From NCBI GenBank assembly GCA_902583715.1, contig CACHXC010000004.1, forward strand, positions 43,276 to 107,275: a DNA stretch of 64,000 nucleotides, in the 5' to 3' direction. This document shows positions 26,335 to 34,859 of this stretch, in pieces; positions within the stretch are counted from its first letter, which is position 1; the number at the start of each line of letters is the position of its first letter. The notes under the pieces were generated by a model that saw nothing but the letters and a program-made list of their open reading frames with translations, made no database searches and had not been told where the DNA came from. A program made the position numbers and the translations under genes. The stretch comes from an uncultured SAR116 cluster alpha proteobacterium. Its GTDB lineage: Bacteria; Pseudomonadota; Alphaproteobacteria; Puniceispirillales; Puniceispirillaceae.

Positions 26335-26734
26335 AACTCTCGCCTTGCTGAACTTTTTCCTTTTTGCCAAGTGCCAGCGCTTGTATCTGATTGACTGACG
26401 GTAAATGCAATGTTTTGTCAGCATAAAGAAAATTGGGGTTGCCACGGACAAAAGCATGTTTGTTAAATTGAACAATCGCCAGTTCAACAAATGTCATATT
26501 CAGCCCGCTACCGCCATAATAGGCCTGCATAATATGACCCAGTGTTTCATCCGGCATCACCTTGTGTGACTGCTGATAATTCGGATCCATCCGAAATGGA
26601 TGGGTGCTGGCATCATCGCCATATTCATGACTGCCCCCACGCTGACCATATTCAAGCACAACAATGGGTTCACCAGCTTCAGCGGCAAGACTTGCCATCA
26701 CCAACAAAAAGCCAATCAAAACATGAACACGCAT
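26294..26734 (-). CDS. Secreted LysM/FimV-N-like protein in the flgP-flgT operon
   Basis: 146 aa with an N-terminal signal peptide (cleavage near AAEAG). Residues about 58-112 (VMPDETLGHIMQAYYGG, then NKHAFVRGNPNFLYADKTL) resemble the LysM-type segment at the N-terminus of FimV-like proteins, which bind peptidoglycan. The C-terminal tail is charged and ends in DIFFFGG. The start overlaps the flgT stop by one base (TAATG) and its end overlaps flgA, so it is tightly coupled in a flagellar envelope operon. I infer a periplasmic, wall-bound part near the basal-body rings. Confidence 0.65.
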   Translation of the reverse strand: MRVHVLIGFLLVMASLAAEAGEPIVVLEYGQRGGSHEYGDDASTHPFRMDPNYQQSHKVMPDETLGHIMQAYYGGSGLNMTFVELAIVQFNKHAFVRGNPNFLYADKTLHLPSVNQIQALALGKKEKVQQGESYGERQNDIFFFGG

Positions 26735-27861
26735 TAGTTAAACTCCAAAAACGTAACTGTCTGGCCATTTAATTCAGCCAGATTACGCTGCCGGTTAAGC
26801 GGTATTAATGTCGCGCCATCTGCATCTGACTTGGTGACCCGCAAAATTGTCCATGGAGTCATTTGGCCTGACACCACCGCCAAATGGTTTGGACCCAGCC
26901 CCTGGCGGGCACCAATTGTGACATGAAGACCATCATCGCGCTGTGTCATTGTCGCCGATAAAGGCAAGCAAAGCATGGTTTGTGACAATGCGTGGGCATG
27001 TGTGTCGACAAGTTGCAGTAACGACTCTTGAATATCTGAGCGTTTCGGCGCGGCCAATGTGCTGATTGTCTGGCTGATAGAGGTGCCGCCAGTTTTAATA
27101 CGACTAGAATGCGTGATATCGCCAAGCTTTTGATAGCGACTACCGCTGTATAAATGGCTGGTGATGGTCACATCCAAAAAATGCTGTTGGTGCAACCCTT
27201 TATCTATACGCGCACCACTAAAACTTATCTCAGTCGTAAAGGCAAAATCGCCATCAGCAACATGTGGACGCGATGATGTTAATGTTTGGTAATCATAGCG
27301 GGCATCTTTGAGCAGCTTGCCAACATCAAGCTTTGTGCCAGCATAATTTGTCAAAGTCAGTTCCGGCTGTGCCGCCATTTGGTCATAGAGCGCGCGTACC
27401 ATTAGTTGCGGCTTTGTTGACAACCATCCCGGCACATGACGTGTCAAGCTGTAAGATGGTGCAAACATGCTGATATGGCCAAGTATCCGATTTTGACAGC
27501 CGTCTCGCTCTACCGACCCCACTGCCACTTGCACAGTGACCTGATAATGCTGGTCATCATGCATTTCATCGACAATGTTATAGTCAAGAATTTCTGAAGA
27601 TGGACGCACCACAAAATGGTCGTCAAGCGCGGTGTCTGCTTGTATCGAGCTGAACCCGTCTATTTTGGCACCGCCTGATAATGCCGCCAAATACAGCGCG
27701 TCTTCAAGTGCCGCATTTTTCGCTTCATTCAGAGCATCACTATGTGAAATCACAGCACGGCCAGTCGCTGTAATCATCCGCAACTGATCGTCTGCGGCCT
27801 GCACGGCGCCGCTCTGCATTATTAAAATGAACAGGCAAAGCCTGCCAATGAAACCAATCAT
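26734..27861 (-). CDS. flgT: FlgT-like flagellar H-ring protein
   Basis: 375 aa with a signal peptide (ending VQAAD). The N-terminal domain matches the FlgT pattern: ATGRAVISHSDALNEAKNAA followed by LEDALYLAALSGGAKI, then a DDHFVVRPSSEILDYNIVDE segment and a Cys after VAVGSVERD. In Vibrio, FlgT forms the H ring around the LP ring and supports the sodium-driven stator and sheathed flagellum. It follows the FlgP-like gene by 6 bp. Finding FlgT in an alphaproteobacterial cluster is unusual. The residue-level match is from memory of the family, so the name is likely but not certain. Confidence 0.72.
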   Translation of the reverse strand: MIGFIGRLCLFILIMQSGAVQAADDQLRMITATGRAVISHSDALNEAKNAALEDALYLAALSGGAKIDGFSSIQADTALDDHFVVRPSSEILDYNIVDEMHDDQHYQVTVQVAVGSVERDGCQNRILGHISMFAPSYSLTRHVPGWLSTKPQLMVRALYDQMAAQPELTLTNYAGTKLDVGKLLKDARYDYQTLTSSRPHVADGDFAFTTEISFSGARIDKGLHQQHFLDVTITSHLYSGSRYQKLGDITHSSRIKTGGTSISQTISTLAAPKRSDIQESLLQLVDTHAHALSQTMLCLPLSATMTQRDDGLHVTIGARQGLGPNHLAVVSGQMTPWTILRVTKSDADGATLIPLNRQRNLAELNGQTVTFLEFN

Positions 27862-27867
27862 GTCAAG

Positions 27868-28383
27868 CTACACCGTTTGCCGTGCTGTTTGCAGTAAATA
27901 GCCAATGGTTTCCCGATCAATTTCAAGAACCACTTCATAGGTGTCAGCACCGGTTGGATTGATCCGTACCGTGCGTGCGCCCCGAATTGTCCCAGCAACA
28001 ACGCCGCGGAATGTATCATTTTGTACCACCAGATCAATCACTGTGGTGTTTGAGTCGACCTGCAACCCATGAATTTGTTCAGCAAGGTCACGCATCGCCG
28101 CCATTCGTGCTGACCGGATGGCCATCAAGCGTTTTTGCGACTCACTGCGGCCCGGCTGTGACGAGGTCACCGCGTACCCAACCGCGGTCAATGTCGGAAT
28201 ATTTGCGGTGCTGGCATCCAGCACATCTTTCAGATTAATCATTGATTGTGTCTGCGAGGCCTCTAGCGCCGCCATGTTGGAACCAGCGGTGGCGCCGCTT
28301 GACCCAATTGTTGTGTGCTGGCAAGCACCAAGCACCGCAACCCCAGTCGCAAGGACAGCAAGAGATTTGATAGAAATGCGCAT
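27868..28383 (-). CDS. flgP: FlgP-like (LPP20 family) outer-membrane lipoprotein
   Basis: 171 aa. The lipobox LGAC ends at Cys20. The folded part includes a TAVGYAVTSSQPGRSESQKR segment, then AIRSARMAAMRDLAEQIHG, the family hallmark of LPP20/FlgP proteins, and a C-terminal TYEVVLEIDRETIGYLL. In Vibrio and Campylobacter FlgP is an outer ring or disk component needed for motility. First gene of a seven-gene run with flgT, LysM, flgA, flgM, flgN and the DUF2802 gene. It is transcribed from a sigma-54 promoter at 28424-28440 with a leader of about 30 nt. Confidence 0.75.
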   Translation of the reverse strand: MRISIKSLAVLATGVAVLGACQHTTIGSSGATAGSNMAALEASQTQSMINLKDVLDASTANIPTLTAVGYAVTSSQPGRSESQKRLMAIRSARMAAMRDLAEQIHGLQVDSNTTVIDLVVQNDTFRGVVAGTIRGARTVRINPTGADTYEVVLEIDRETIGYLLQTARQTV

Positions 28384-28423
28384 GTAAAGCTCCGTACGTC
28401 AAAAAAAGGTACCGGGCAAATTA

Positions 28424-28440
28424 TGCATTTTTTATGCCAA
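28424..28440 (-). promoter_or_regulatory. sigma-54 promoter of the flgP-flgT-flgA-flgM operon
   Basis: On the minus strand this reads TTGGCATAAAAAATGCA, with GG-N10-GC; the -12 half is ATGCA rather than TTGCA. Predicted start near 28413, about 30 nt before ATG 28383. Confidence 0.72.
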
Positions 28441-28566
28441 TCATTTGCGGAAATGTCACCGCTACCCACATGCTGGTCGTCATCGTCATAAAAATTATCA
28501 TAAATTCAGATCTTTGACCAATTTTCACTCAAACAGTCTGCTAGAAATTTTGTACCAAATCGCGGA

Positions 28567-28583
28567 CTGGCACAGATTTTGCC
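28567..28583 (+). promoter_or_regulatory. sigma-54 promoter of the flhA-flhF-flhG-fliA operon
   Basis: Reads CTGGCACAGATTTTGCC, holding the textbook TGGCAC-N5-TTGC core. Predicted start near 28594, about 150 nt before flhA. It makes fliA (sigma-28) a downstream target of sigma-54. Confidence 0.82.
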
Positions 28584-28745
28584 TTTCACGTTCAGGCGCC
28601 CATTCATGAGGGGCAGGGCACAACAGGCAGAGCAAGACAGAAAAATGTTTAAAAACATTAGTTTAAATCAATTTTGGGAAGGTTGGACACTGACTTTTTC
28701 TGTCAATTTATTATCATCTGAAACCATGCTGGCGGGAGCGGCGTC

Positions 28746-30863
28746 ATGAATATGACACTTCGAAGACTTGGCTTTGGGGCTATTGGAGACAACGCTGCAA
28801 CCATAGTGATGCCGATTGGTATTTTGGCACTAGTTGCAATGATGGTGCTGCCATTGCCAGTGCTGCTATTAGATACTTTTTTTATCACCAACATTTTGGT
28901 CTCGTTACTTGTGCTAATGGTTGCATTGCACACATATCGTCCACTTGAATTTTCTAGTTTTCCAAGTTTATTGCTGATCGCAACGGTTCTCCGCCTAGGT
29001 TTAAATGTAGCGTCAACAAGAGTCATTTTAACTGAGGGCCATCAAGGTTCAGCCTCTGCTGGACAGGTCATAGAGGCCTTCGGTGAATTCGTCATAGCGG
29101 GCAATTACGCTGTCGGCATTTTTGTTTTTGTAATTTTGGTCATAATTAATTTAGTTGTAATAACAAAAGGTGCAGGGCGCGTTGCTGAAGTTTCAGCGAG
29201 ATTTACACTTGACGCGATGCCTGGAAAGCAAATGGCAATTGACGCCGATTTAAACGCGGGCGTACTTACAAACGATCAGGCCAAAGAGCGTAGAGAGGAA
29301 ATTGCCCAGGAGTCCGAGTTTTATGGTGCGATGGATGGTGCGTCAAAATTTGTAAAGGGTGACGCAATTGCAGGAATTTTAATATTGGTAATTAATCTCC
29401 TGGGAGGCCTAATTATTGGGCTCTTGCAATACAAATTATCTTTCGAACAAGCTGCTGAGTCATACGTTTTACTATCAATCGGCGACGGTTTAGTCGCACA
29501 GATACCCTCACTGCTCCTTGCAATTGCCACAGCAATCATCGTAACAAGAGTTTCCACGAAGCACGATATGGCCGAGAATATTGGTCTTCAGATTGGTCTA
29601 TCACGTGCTTGGCTGCCAGTTTCTGCAGTTTTGCTTTTGATGGGTTTTATCCCCGGCATGCCAAACGAATTATTTCTAACAGCGGCATTGTTTGCTGGCG
29701 CTACAGGTTACCTTCTAAAGCGGCGAGAGCAGGCCGAACCAGATGAAATGGCAGTCCTTGAAGCGGCAGCAGAGGGTGAAACGCCAGCTGCACCAGACCA
29801 GATTAATCTGGCTGACGTCACCGATAATTCACCAGTCTCGGTCCAGCTTGGCTATGGCTTGATTGAGATGGTAGACGAGGATACTGGCGGCCCGCTGATA
29901 AACCGCATCACCGGCATTCGCAAACAGGTATCACGTGCACTTGGTTTTGTAGTGCCGCCCGTACGGGTGCGCGATGACATGTCTTTAGGCGCAAATGATT
30001 ACCGCATCCGTATCGGGCAGACGATTGTTGGCGAAGACAAGATTTTCCCAGACCGCAAGCTGGCGATCCCGGGAGATGCCACCAATATCAAAATTTCCGG
30101 CATTGAGGTCAAAGATCCAAGTTTTGGCATGGATGCCATCTGGATTGAACGCCATCAAGAAGCCGAAGCCGAGAGTAATGGATATGTGGTGGTCGAACCA
30201 GAGTCTGTTCTGGCAACTCACGTGTCGCAGGTGATGTATAAATTCGCGCATGAGTTAGTTGGACAGGATGATGTGCAACGGCTTCTTGACAACCTTGCCC
30301 AAACCTCACCGAGCCTAGTTGAGAGCGTTGTGCCAAAACTTGTGCCACTTCACGCGCTCACCGGCATTTTGAGTGAGTTGCTGACCGAGCGTGTGCCGAT
30401 CAGCGATTTGCGCAAAATTCTTGAAACGCTGGCAAATCTGGCCGGACGCAATTTGAGCATTGCCGACTCAGCCGAGGCGCTCCGTCCCTGTCTTGCTGGC
30501 TTGCTTGTTCAGCAAATTGCCCCGCTTAACCAGCCATTGCCTGTTATTACGCTGAGTTCTGAGCTTGAACATATGTTGATTTCAATGTCACGGCAGAGCG
30601 CAGATGGCGGCTTGCTCCTCGATAGCCACTTGGCCGAAAGATTGATTAAGTCAGTGGCTGAGGCATCTGAGCGGTCATCAGCTGACGGGCGGCAAGCCAT
30701 TATGGTGGTGTCACCGCAAATCCGGCGGCAATTATCGAATGTTCTACGCCAGCATATTGACGATCTGGCTGTGCTTGGCTTCACCGAACTGCCTGACAAC
30801 CGCAAGATCAATGTTGTGGCTACAATCAGCGGTGCTGATGACGCAAAATTAGAAGAAAAATAG
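28746..30863 (+). CDS. flhA: Flagellar export gate protein FlhA
   Basis: 705 aa, normal length. Residues about 20-325 contain eight hydrophobic segments. The conserved cytoplasmic FHIPEP-type loop reads GAGRVAEVSARFTLDAMPGKQMAID (seen in two adjoining pieces, about residues 147-170). Residues about 365-700 form the cytosolic platform that receives substrate-chaperone complexes. ATG 28746 has GGGAG nearby. First gene of flhA-flhF-flhG-fliA under a sigma-54 promoter. The first half is noticeably more AT-rich (about 40%) than the second (about 52%), partly because membrane segments use T-rich codons. Confidence 0.96.
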   Translation: MNMTLRRLGFGAIGDNAATIVMPIGILALVAMMVLPLPVLLLDTFFITNILVSLLVLMVALHTYRPLEFSSFPSLLLIATVLRLGLNVASTRVILTEGHQGSASAGQVIEAFGEFVIAGNYAVGIFVFVILVIINLVVITKGAGRVAEVSARFTLDAMPGKQMAIDADLNAGVLTNDQAKERREEIAQESEFYGAMDGASKFVKGDAIAGILILVINLLGGLIIGLLQYKLSFEQAAESYVLLSIGDGLVAQIPSLLLAIATAIIVTRVSTKHDMAENIGLQIGLSRAWLPVSAVLLLMGFIPGMPNELFLTAALFAGATGYLLKRREQAEPDEMAVLEAAAEGETPAAPDQINLADVTDNSPVSVQLGYGLIEMVDEDTGGPLINRITGIRKQVSRALGFVVPPVRVRDDMSLGANDYRIRIGQTIVGEDKIFPDRKLAIPGDATNIKISGIEVKDPSFGMDAIWIERHQEAEAESNGYVVVEPESVLATHVSQVMYKFAHELVGQDDVQRLLDNLAQTSPSLVESVVPKLVPLHALTGILSELLTERVPISDLRKILETLANLAGRNLSIADSAEALRPCLAGLLVQQIAPLNQPLPVITLSSELEHMLISMSRQSADGGLLLDSHLAERLIKSVAEASERSSADGRQAIMVVSPQIRRQLSNVLRQHIDDLAVLGFTELPDNRKINVVATISGADDAKLEEK

Positions 30864-30903
30864 GGCGATGCGCCCACCCCTCATCCAAAAAGGAGGATGA
30901 CAA

Positions 30904-32052
30904 ATGCCAAATGTAACTGTGACAGCTCCTGATACCGCAACCGCTATGGACGAAATCTGGGATCGACTTGGTCCAGATGCGATGATTGTCTCAACGAAAA
31001 AGCATCACGGCAAAATCGTCATGGAAGCTACCACCGAAGCAACCGCCAAACCGGCCGAACCGGCGCGGGCAAGCGCAGCTGGATTTGGCACATTATTCAC
31101 CAATCAAATGATTGGCAAAGCCCCACGGCGCGATGTCAATAATGCCCCACCAGCCGGGACCATAGCCCAGCAACATGAGCTTGCCGGCTTACGGCGCGAT
31201 TTGGCCGCCCTGCAAGATATGCTGACAGGTATGGTGCTGACTGACCTTGATGGCATCAACCCAGCCTTAGCACCAAGCACGCGGGTGACATTACAGCGCG
31301 CAGGTTTCAGCCAGAAAATTCTACAGGATTTGCAAACCCATTATGCAGGCTACAGCTATAGCGAAGGGTGCGAGCGGTTCTTGCAAGCACTAGCAAACCA
31401 GCTGGTAGATCCAACCAGCGCGACCATTTTGCAAAAACGGCTGATTTTTGTTGTTGGCGCGTCTGGCACTGGCCGCACCACAATGGTTGCAAAAATCGCC
31501 GCCATGTTGCGCGACCAAAACCCCAGCAAGGAAATTGTTTTGGCAGGTCTGAATGGACAAAATGGCACGGCGAACCATCAATTGCAGAGCTTCGGCCGTT
31601 TGTTGAACCTACCAACTTTGACGCTTGGCCTGTCAACACCGGTCGAAGACTTCAATAAAATGACGGACTATGATTTTATGGTCATTGATGTGGCAAGCGA
31701 TAGCCCGGAAGCTGTAGAGAAAGTATGCAGTATCCAGACATATCTTGGCGAAGCTGAAGTTGGCACATTGCTGGCCATCCCCGGCAACACCAGCCACAGC
31801 ATGATCAGCACAACCATCAAGCGGTTTGATGCGCTAAAGCCTCTTGTTATGCTCACCAAACTTGATGAATGCGAGACCAAGCCGGCAGAATTTTCCGCCC
31901 TTGCAGAAAACAGCACAAAAATTGCCCTTTTGTCCGGCACCAAATCGGTTATCGACCCAGCAGTATTTGCGTCTGAAACCATCTTGCTGCAATATCTACA
32001 GGAAAATTTCAGTCACGGTGACACAGCCCAAACGCGTATAGGATCAAAGTAA
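30904..32052 (+). CDS. flhF: FlhF-like SRP-type GTPase with degraded nucleotide motifs
   Basis: 382 aa, shorter than usual FlhF (about 430-500). The N-terminal B domain (TAMDEIWDRLGPDAMIVST) and the position between flhA and flhG identify it. The GTPase motifs depart strongly from the family. G1 reads GASGTGRTT (residues 185-193), with Arg191 in place of the invariant Lys. The G2 region DTYRIGA is replaced by LNGQNGTAN. G3 DTAGR is replaced by DVASD (262-266). G4 TKLDE (318-322) is intact. FlhF normally places the polar flagellum when GTP-bound; here binding or hydrolysis may be lost. A perfect AGGAGG precedes ATG 30904. Confidence 0.85.
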   Translation: MPNVTVTAPDTATAMDEIWDRLGPDAMIVSTKKHHGKIVMEATTEATAKPAEPARASAAGFGTLFTNQMIGKAPRRDVNNAPPAGTIAQQHELAGLRRDLAALQDMLTGMVLTDLDGINPALAPSTRVTLQRAGFSQKILQDLQTHYAGYSYSEGCERFLQALANQLVDPTSATILQKRLIFVVGASGTGRTTMVAKIAAMLRDQNPSKEIVLAGLNGQNGTANHQLQSFGRLLNLPTLTLGLSTPVEDFNKMTDYDFMVIDVASDSPEAVEKVCSIQTYLGEAEVGTLLAIPGNTSHSMISTTIKRFDALKPLVMLTKLDECETKPAEFSALAENSTKIALLSGTKSVIDPAVFASETILLQYLQENFSHGDTAQTRIGSK

Positions 32053-32057
32053 ATAAT

Positions 32058-32843
32058 ATGGCGGTATCGATAGCAGTCACCAGTGGCAAGGGCGGCGTTG
32101 GCAAGACCAACACCGCTGTTAACCTCGCCATATCGCTTCGCAAGCTTGGCAAGCGTGTTGTTCTGTTTGATGCTGATTTTGGCATGGCCAATGCCCATAT
32201 TATGCTGGGATCAAACCCAAAAACCACTACAGGCGATTACCTAAAAGGCACCATAAGCATTGTCGACACCCTGACCGACACCCCTACAGGATTGAAATTT
32301 ATCGCTGGCGGGTCTGGGCTGACTGAACTTCTCAATCTCGACAATCAAGCGCGCTACAAAATGTTGTCAGGTATCTCCTCGCTTGAAGATGATATCGACT
32401 ATTTGATCGTTGATAGTCCGGCTGGTGCCTCTGATAGCGCACTTTTTTTTGTCAATGCTGTCGATTTAGCGCTGATTGTACTGGTTGCCGAGCCTACCAG
32501 CTTTCTCGACGCCTATGCCCTTGTAAAGGCAGCACATTTAGAAAATGGAGTCACGGATTTTGCGGTGATGGTCAATATGGCTGACAACGCAAAAACAGCT
32601 GAAACCAATTTTAATAAATTTCGTGACATCACAATGCGGTTTTTGGACATAAAATTGCATTACGTTGGCATGGTGCCGCAATCTCCCGTCATCAGACGGT
32701 CGATTGTGCAACGCAAGCCGATCAGCATCAGCCAGCCAAAATCACCGCTGGCAAAGGCTTATGAGACGCTTGCGTTGAAGATGATGAAGACATCTCACAG
32801 CCACCATGATGGTGTGAAGTTTTTTAATGGGGCACAAAAATGA
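32058..32843 (+). CDS. flhG: FlhG/FleN MinD-like flagellar number regulator
   Basis: 261 aa ParA/MinD-type ATPase. Deviant Walker A motif SGKGGVGKTN (residues 9-18), switch segment LFDADFGMANAHIMLG, and IVDSPAGAS as switch II. A C-terminal helix rich in Lys/His may serve as membrane anchor. In polar flagellates it limits flagellar number, partly by restraining the sigma-54 activator and FlhF. It starts 5 bp after flhF and overlaps fliA by ATGA (32840-32843). Its motifs are intact, unlike those of the adjoining FlhF. Confidence 0.93.
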   Translation: MAVSIAVTSGKGGVGKTNTAVNLAISLRKLGKRVVLFDADFGMANAHIMLGSNPKTTTGDYLKGTISIVDTLTDTPTGLKFIAGGSGLTELLNLDNQARYKMLSGISSLEDDIDYLIVDSPAGASDSALFFVNAVDLALIVLVAEPTSFLDAYALVKAAHLENGVTDFAVMVNMADNAKTAETNFNKFRDITMRFLDIKLHYVGMVPQSPVIRRSIVQRKPISISQPKSPLAKAYETLALKMMKTSHSHHDGVKFFNGAQK

Positions 32844-33565
32844 GCGTTGCGATGCAAGATCATTACGCCAACCAAAAGACTGATGTTGACGAGTTAATCA
32901 AAACGCACAGCGATCTTGTCCGCAAAATCGCCTGGCAGGTGCATGGTCGCACCCGGCATACCACAGAAATTGAAGACGTCATGCAGATTGGCTTTACTGG
33001 TCTGGTGAATGCGGCCCAGCAATATACCCGCAAAGAAGGCGCCACATTTGCTACCTATGCCAGCATCAGAATCAAGGGCGCGATCATTGACTATTTGCGC
33101 AAGAGTTCAAATCTGTGCCGCACCACAATTCAGATTAAAAAGAAATATAATAAGGTCGTGCAGGGCCTGCAGACAAAATATATGCGTCAGCCCACCCATT
33201 CAGAGATTGCTGCAGTTATGGGCATGAGCGAGCATGAACTCCATGAATGGGAACAGGCCTTCCAGGCCAACGCACATGAGTCATTAGCCGATGTTTATGA
33301 CCAATATTCAATTTGGTATGCATCTGAAGAAGACAGCCCAGAAGAAAAATTGGGTAATGAAGAGCTGAAAGAGCTGTTGAAAAGTGCGCTCCACACCCTG
33401 TCAGAGCGTGAAACACTCGTCATCCAACTCTATTATATCGAAGAATTGAACGTCTTTGAGATTGCCGAGGTAATGGAAATTTCAACCGGACGCGTGTCGC
33501 AAATCAAAAAATCGGCGATTGCCAATTTGCGGTCATTCATCACCAACGCACAAAATGTCGGGTAA
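32840..33565 (+). CDS. fliA: Flagellar sigma factor FliA (sigma-28)
   Basis: 241 aa, normal length. Region 2 (DVMQIGFTGLVNAAQQY, ATFATYASIRIKGAIIDYLR), region 3 (RQPTHSEIAAVMGM) and region 4 (LSERETLVIQLYYIEELNVF, EISTGRVSQIKKSA) are all clear. Start overlaps the flhG stop. It would transcribe late flagellar genes once FlgM (25241) is exported. Most Alphaproteobacteria lack a FliA/FlgM pair, so this is a marker of a gamma-type hierarchy. I saw no convincing sigma-28 promoter by eye in this window, and flagellin itself has a sigma-54 promoter. Confidence 0.95.
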   Translation: MSVAMQDHYANQKTDVDELIKTHSDLVRKIAWQVHGRTRHTTEIEDVMQIGFTGLVNAAQQYTRKEGATFATYASIRIKGAIIDYLRKSSNLCRTTIQIKKKYNKVVQGLQTKYMRQPTHSEIAAVMGMSEHELHEWEQAFQANAHESLADVYDQYSIWYASEEDSPEEKLGNEELKELLKSALHTLSERETLVIQLYYIEELNVFEIAEVMEISTGRVSQIKKSAIANLRSFITNAQNVG

Positions 33566-33567
33566 CA

Positions 33568-33981
33568 ATGCCACGGCCTGAATTCGACTCAGTGAATACC
33601 ATTCAAATGTCGCTGCAGTCTGCCGAGCAGCATCTTCATCATAATGATGGCACAACACAGCTTCAACTATCTTGTGCGCTGATTAATATTGCGCGCGGCT
33701 CATGCGTTGCGGTTATCCGGCCTGATGGTGCGTTGGGCCAATCACCATTTGGGTCGCTTCACATCCCGGCTGACCGTCCAGTTATGCAAGCAAAAATATC
33801 ACTGGCACCAGCAAGTTTTGACGAACTAGCTGCCCAATTGCGGCACCCAGCGCCGCGGCCAGTAACGCTCGTCATGACAGTCGTCGATACATTGTCGGTA
33901 TCACAAGATGGATTGTTATTTATTGATGAGACGCTTGATACAGCGGTGACCGATATTTACTGGATCTTGCCGGTCAAATAG
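33568..33981 (+). CDS. Unknown protein downstream of fliA
   Basis: 137 aa, not recognised, with no signal peptide or membrane segment. It follows fliA by 2 bp, so it belongs to the flhA-fliA operon. The C-terminal part (LVMTVVDTLSVSQDGLLFID, then AVTDIYWILPV) looks beta-rich. It converges on the hook/rod-like gene at 34009. Motility-related by position only. Confidence 0.6.
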   Translation: MPRPEFDSVNTIQMSLQSAEQHLHHNDGTTQLQLSCALINIARGSCVAVIRPDGALGQSPFGSLHIPADRPVMQAKISLAPASFDELAAQLRHPAPRPVTLVMTVVDTLSVSQDGLLFIDETLDTAVTDIYWILPVK

Positions 33982-34008
33982 GGCAATTCAGCCGCCAGCA
34001 TGACTTTA

Positions 34009-34815
34009 CTATTGGGTCAGTTTACGGGTCATTTCATTTTCTGCTTGTAGCAATCTTGATGATCCTGAAAAAGCTTGTTGCGCCCGCATTAAATTGGTCA
34101 ATTCAGATGTCATATCGATGTTTGACATTTCAAGCGCACCAGAATGCACTTTGCCACGCCCCTCCTCAATTGGTGCGCCCAACACGCCAGCACCTGAACT
34201 AACATTCTCCGTAAAATAGTTCTGGCCAATTGGTGTTAAGCGATTTGGGTCAGCAAAAATTGACAAACCAACTTGCCCCACAAAAAACGTGCTGTTGTTC
34301 CCATACGTGGCTTCTATTTTGCCATCAGTCCTGATCGCGACACCGGTCAATCGCGTTTCTATAAAAGTCTCGGTTCCATTCACATTGGTTGCTGTATTTG
34401 CTGTCATTGGAACGGTGATTGGCGCGCCGAGTGCTGACATCAATTGCATACCATCTGTATTCGCGATCAGACCATCAGCATTGACTGCGAATGACCCATC
34501 GCGTGTGTAGAGTTTTTCATCAGGGCGATCTGCATCGACAAGCGTGAACAAGCCTTGTCCCTCGATTGCCAGATCTAGAACGTCACCAGTCTGCTGCAAT
34601 GTGCCTTGGGCGTTCAAAACTCGGTTTTCTTCAACCAAAGACCCCATGCCAATTCGAGCCCCTGACGATTTAATAGCATCTGTATGGCCATAGATATCCG
34701 CAAAGGTTGCCTGCCGTTTTTTGAAGCCAGTGGTCTTTGCATTAGCAATGTTATTGGACGTCACACCCAAATCATTCAATGCCGCGTCAATACCGCTTCT
34801 GATGACCGAAATCAT
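34009..34815 (-). CDS. Additional flagellar hook/basal-body protein (FlgE/FlgF family)
   Basis: 268 aa. The N-terminus SNNIANAKTTGFKKRQATFAD and the C-terminus EMSNIDMTSELTNLMRAQQA are those of the rod/hook family, and a GQGLFTLV segment lies in the middle. It is not flgB, C, E, F or G, all of which are already present in the flg operon. The N-terminus is closest to FlgE, while the size is that of FlgF/FlgG. ATG 34815 is preceded by AGAGAGG and a sigma-54 promoter (34860-34876); upstream in-frame codons lie largely before the transcript start. Possibly a rod or hook-base subunit special to this motor. Confidence 0.85.
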   Translation of the reverse strand: MISVIRSGIDAALNDLGVTSNNIANAKTTGFKKRQATFADIYGHTDAIKSSGARIGMGSLVEENRVLNAQGTLQQTGDVLDLAIEGQGLFTLVDADRPDEKLYTRDGSFAVNADGLIANTDGMQLMSALGAPITVPMTANTATNVNGTETFIETRLTGVAIRTDGKIEATYGNNSTFFVGQVGLSIFADPNRLTPIGQNYFTENVSSGAGVLGAPIEEGRGKVHSGALEMSNIDMTSELTNLMRAQQAFSGSSRLLQAENEMTRKLTQ

Positions 34816-34859
34816 GAATAAAACCTCTCTCACGCCCTTTTCGCGCAATGCCGTTGTCC

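Larger units (their letters stand above)
28384..28745. other. Divergent control region between flgP and flhA
   Basis: About 360 bp holding two back-to-back sigma-54 promoters, one for flgP (28424-28440, minus) and one for flhA (28567-28583, plus). The roughly 125 bp between them is AT-rich and is the natural place for activator (enhancer-binding protein) sites serving both, but I could not define such sites. The flhA leader is about 150 nt, long for this cluster. Confidence 0.6.
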
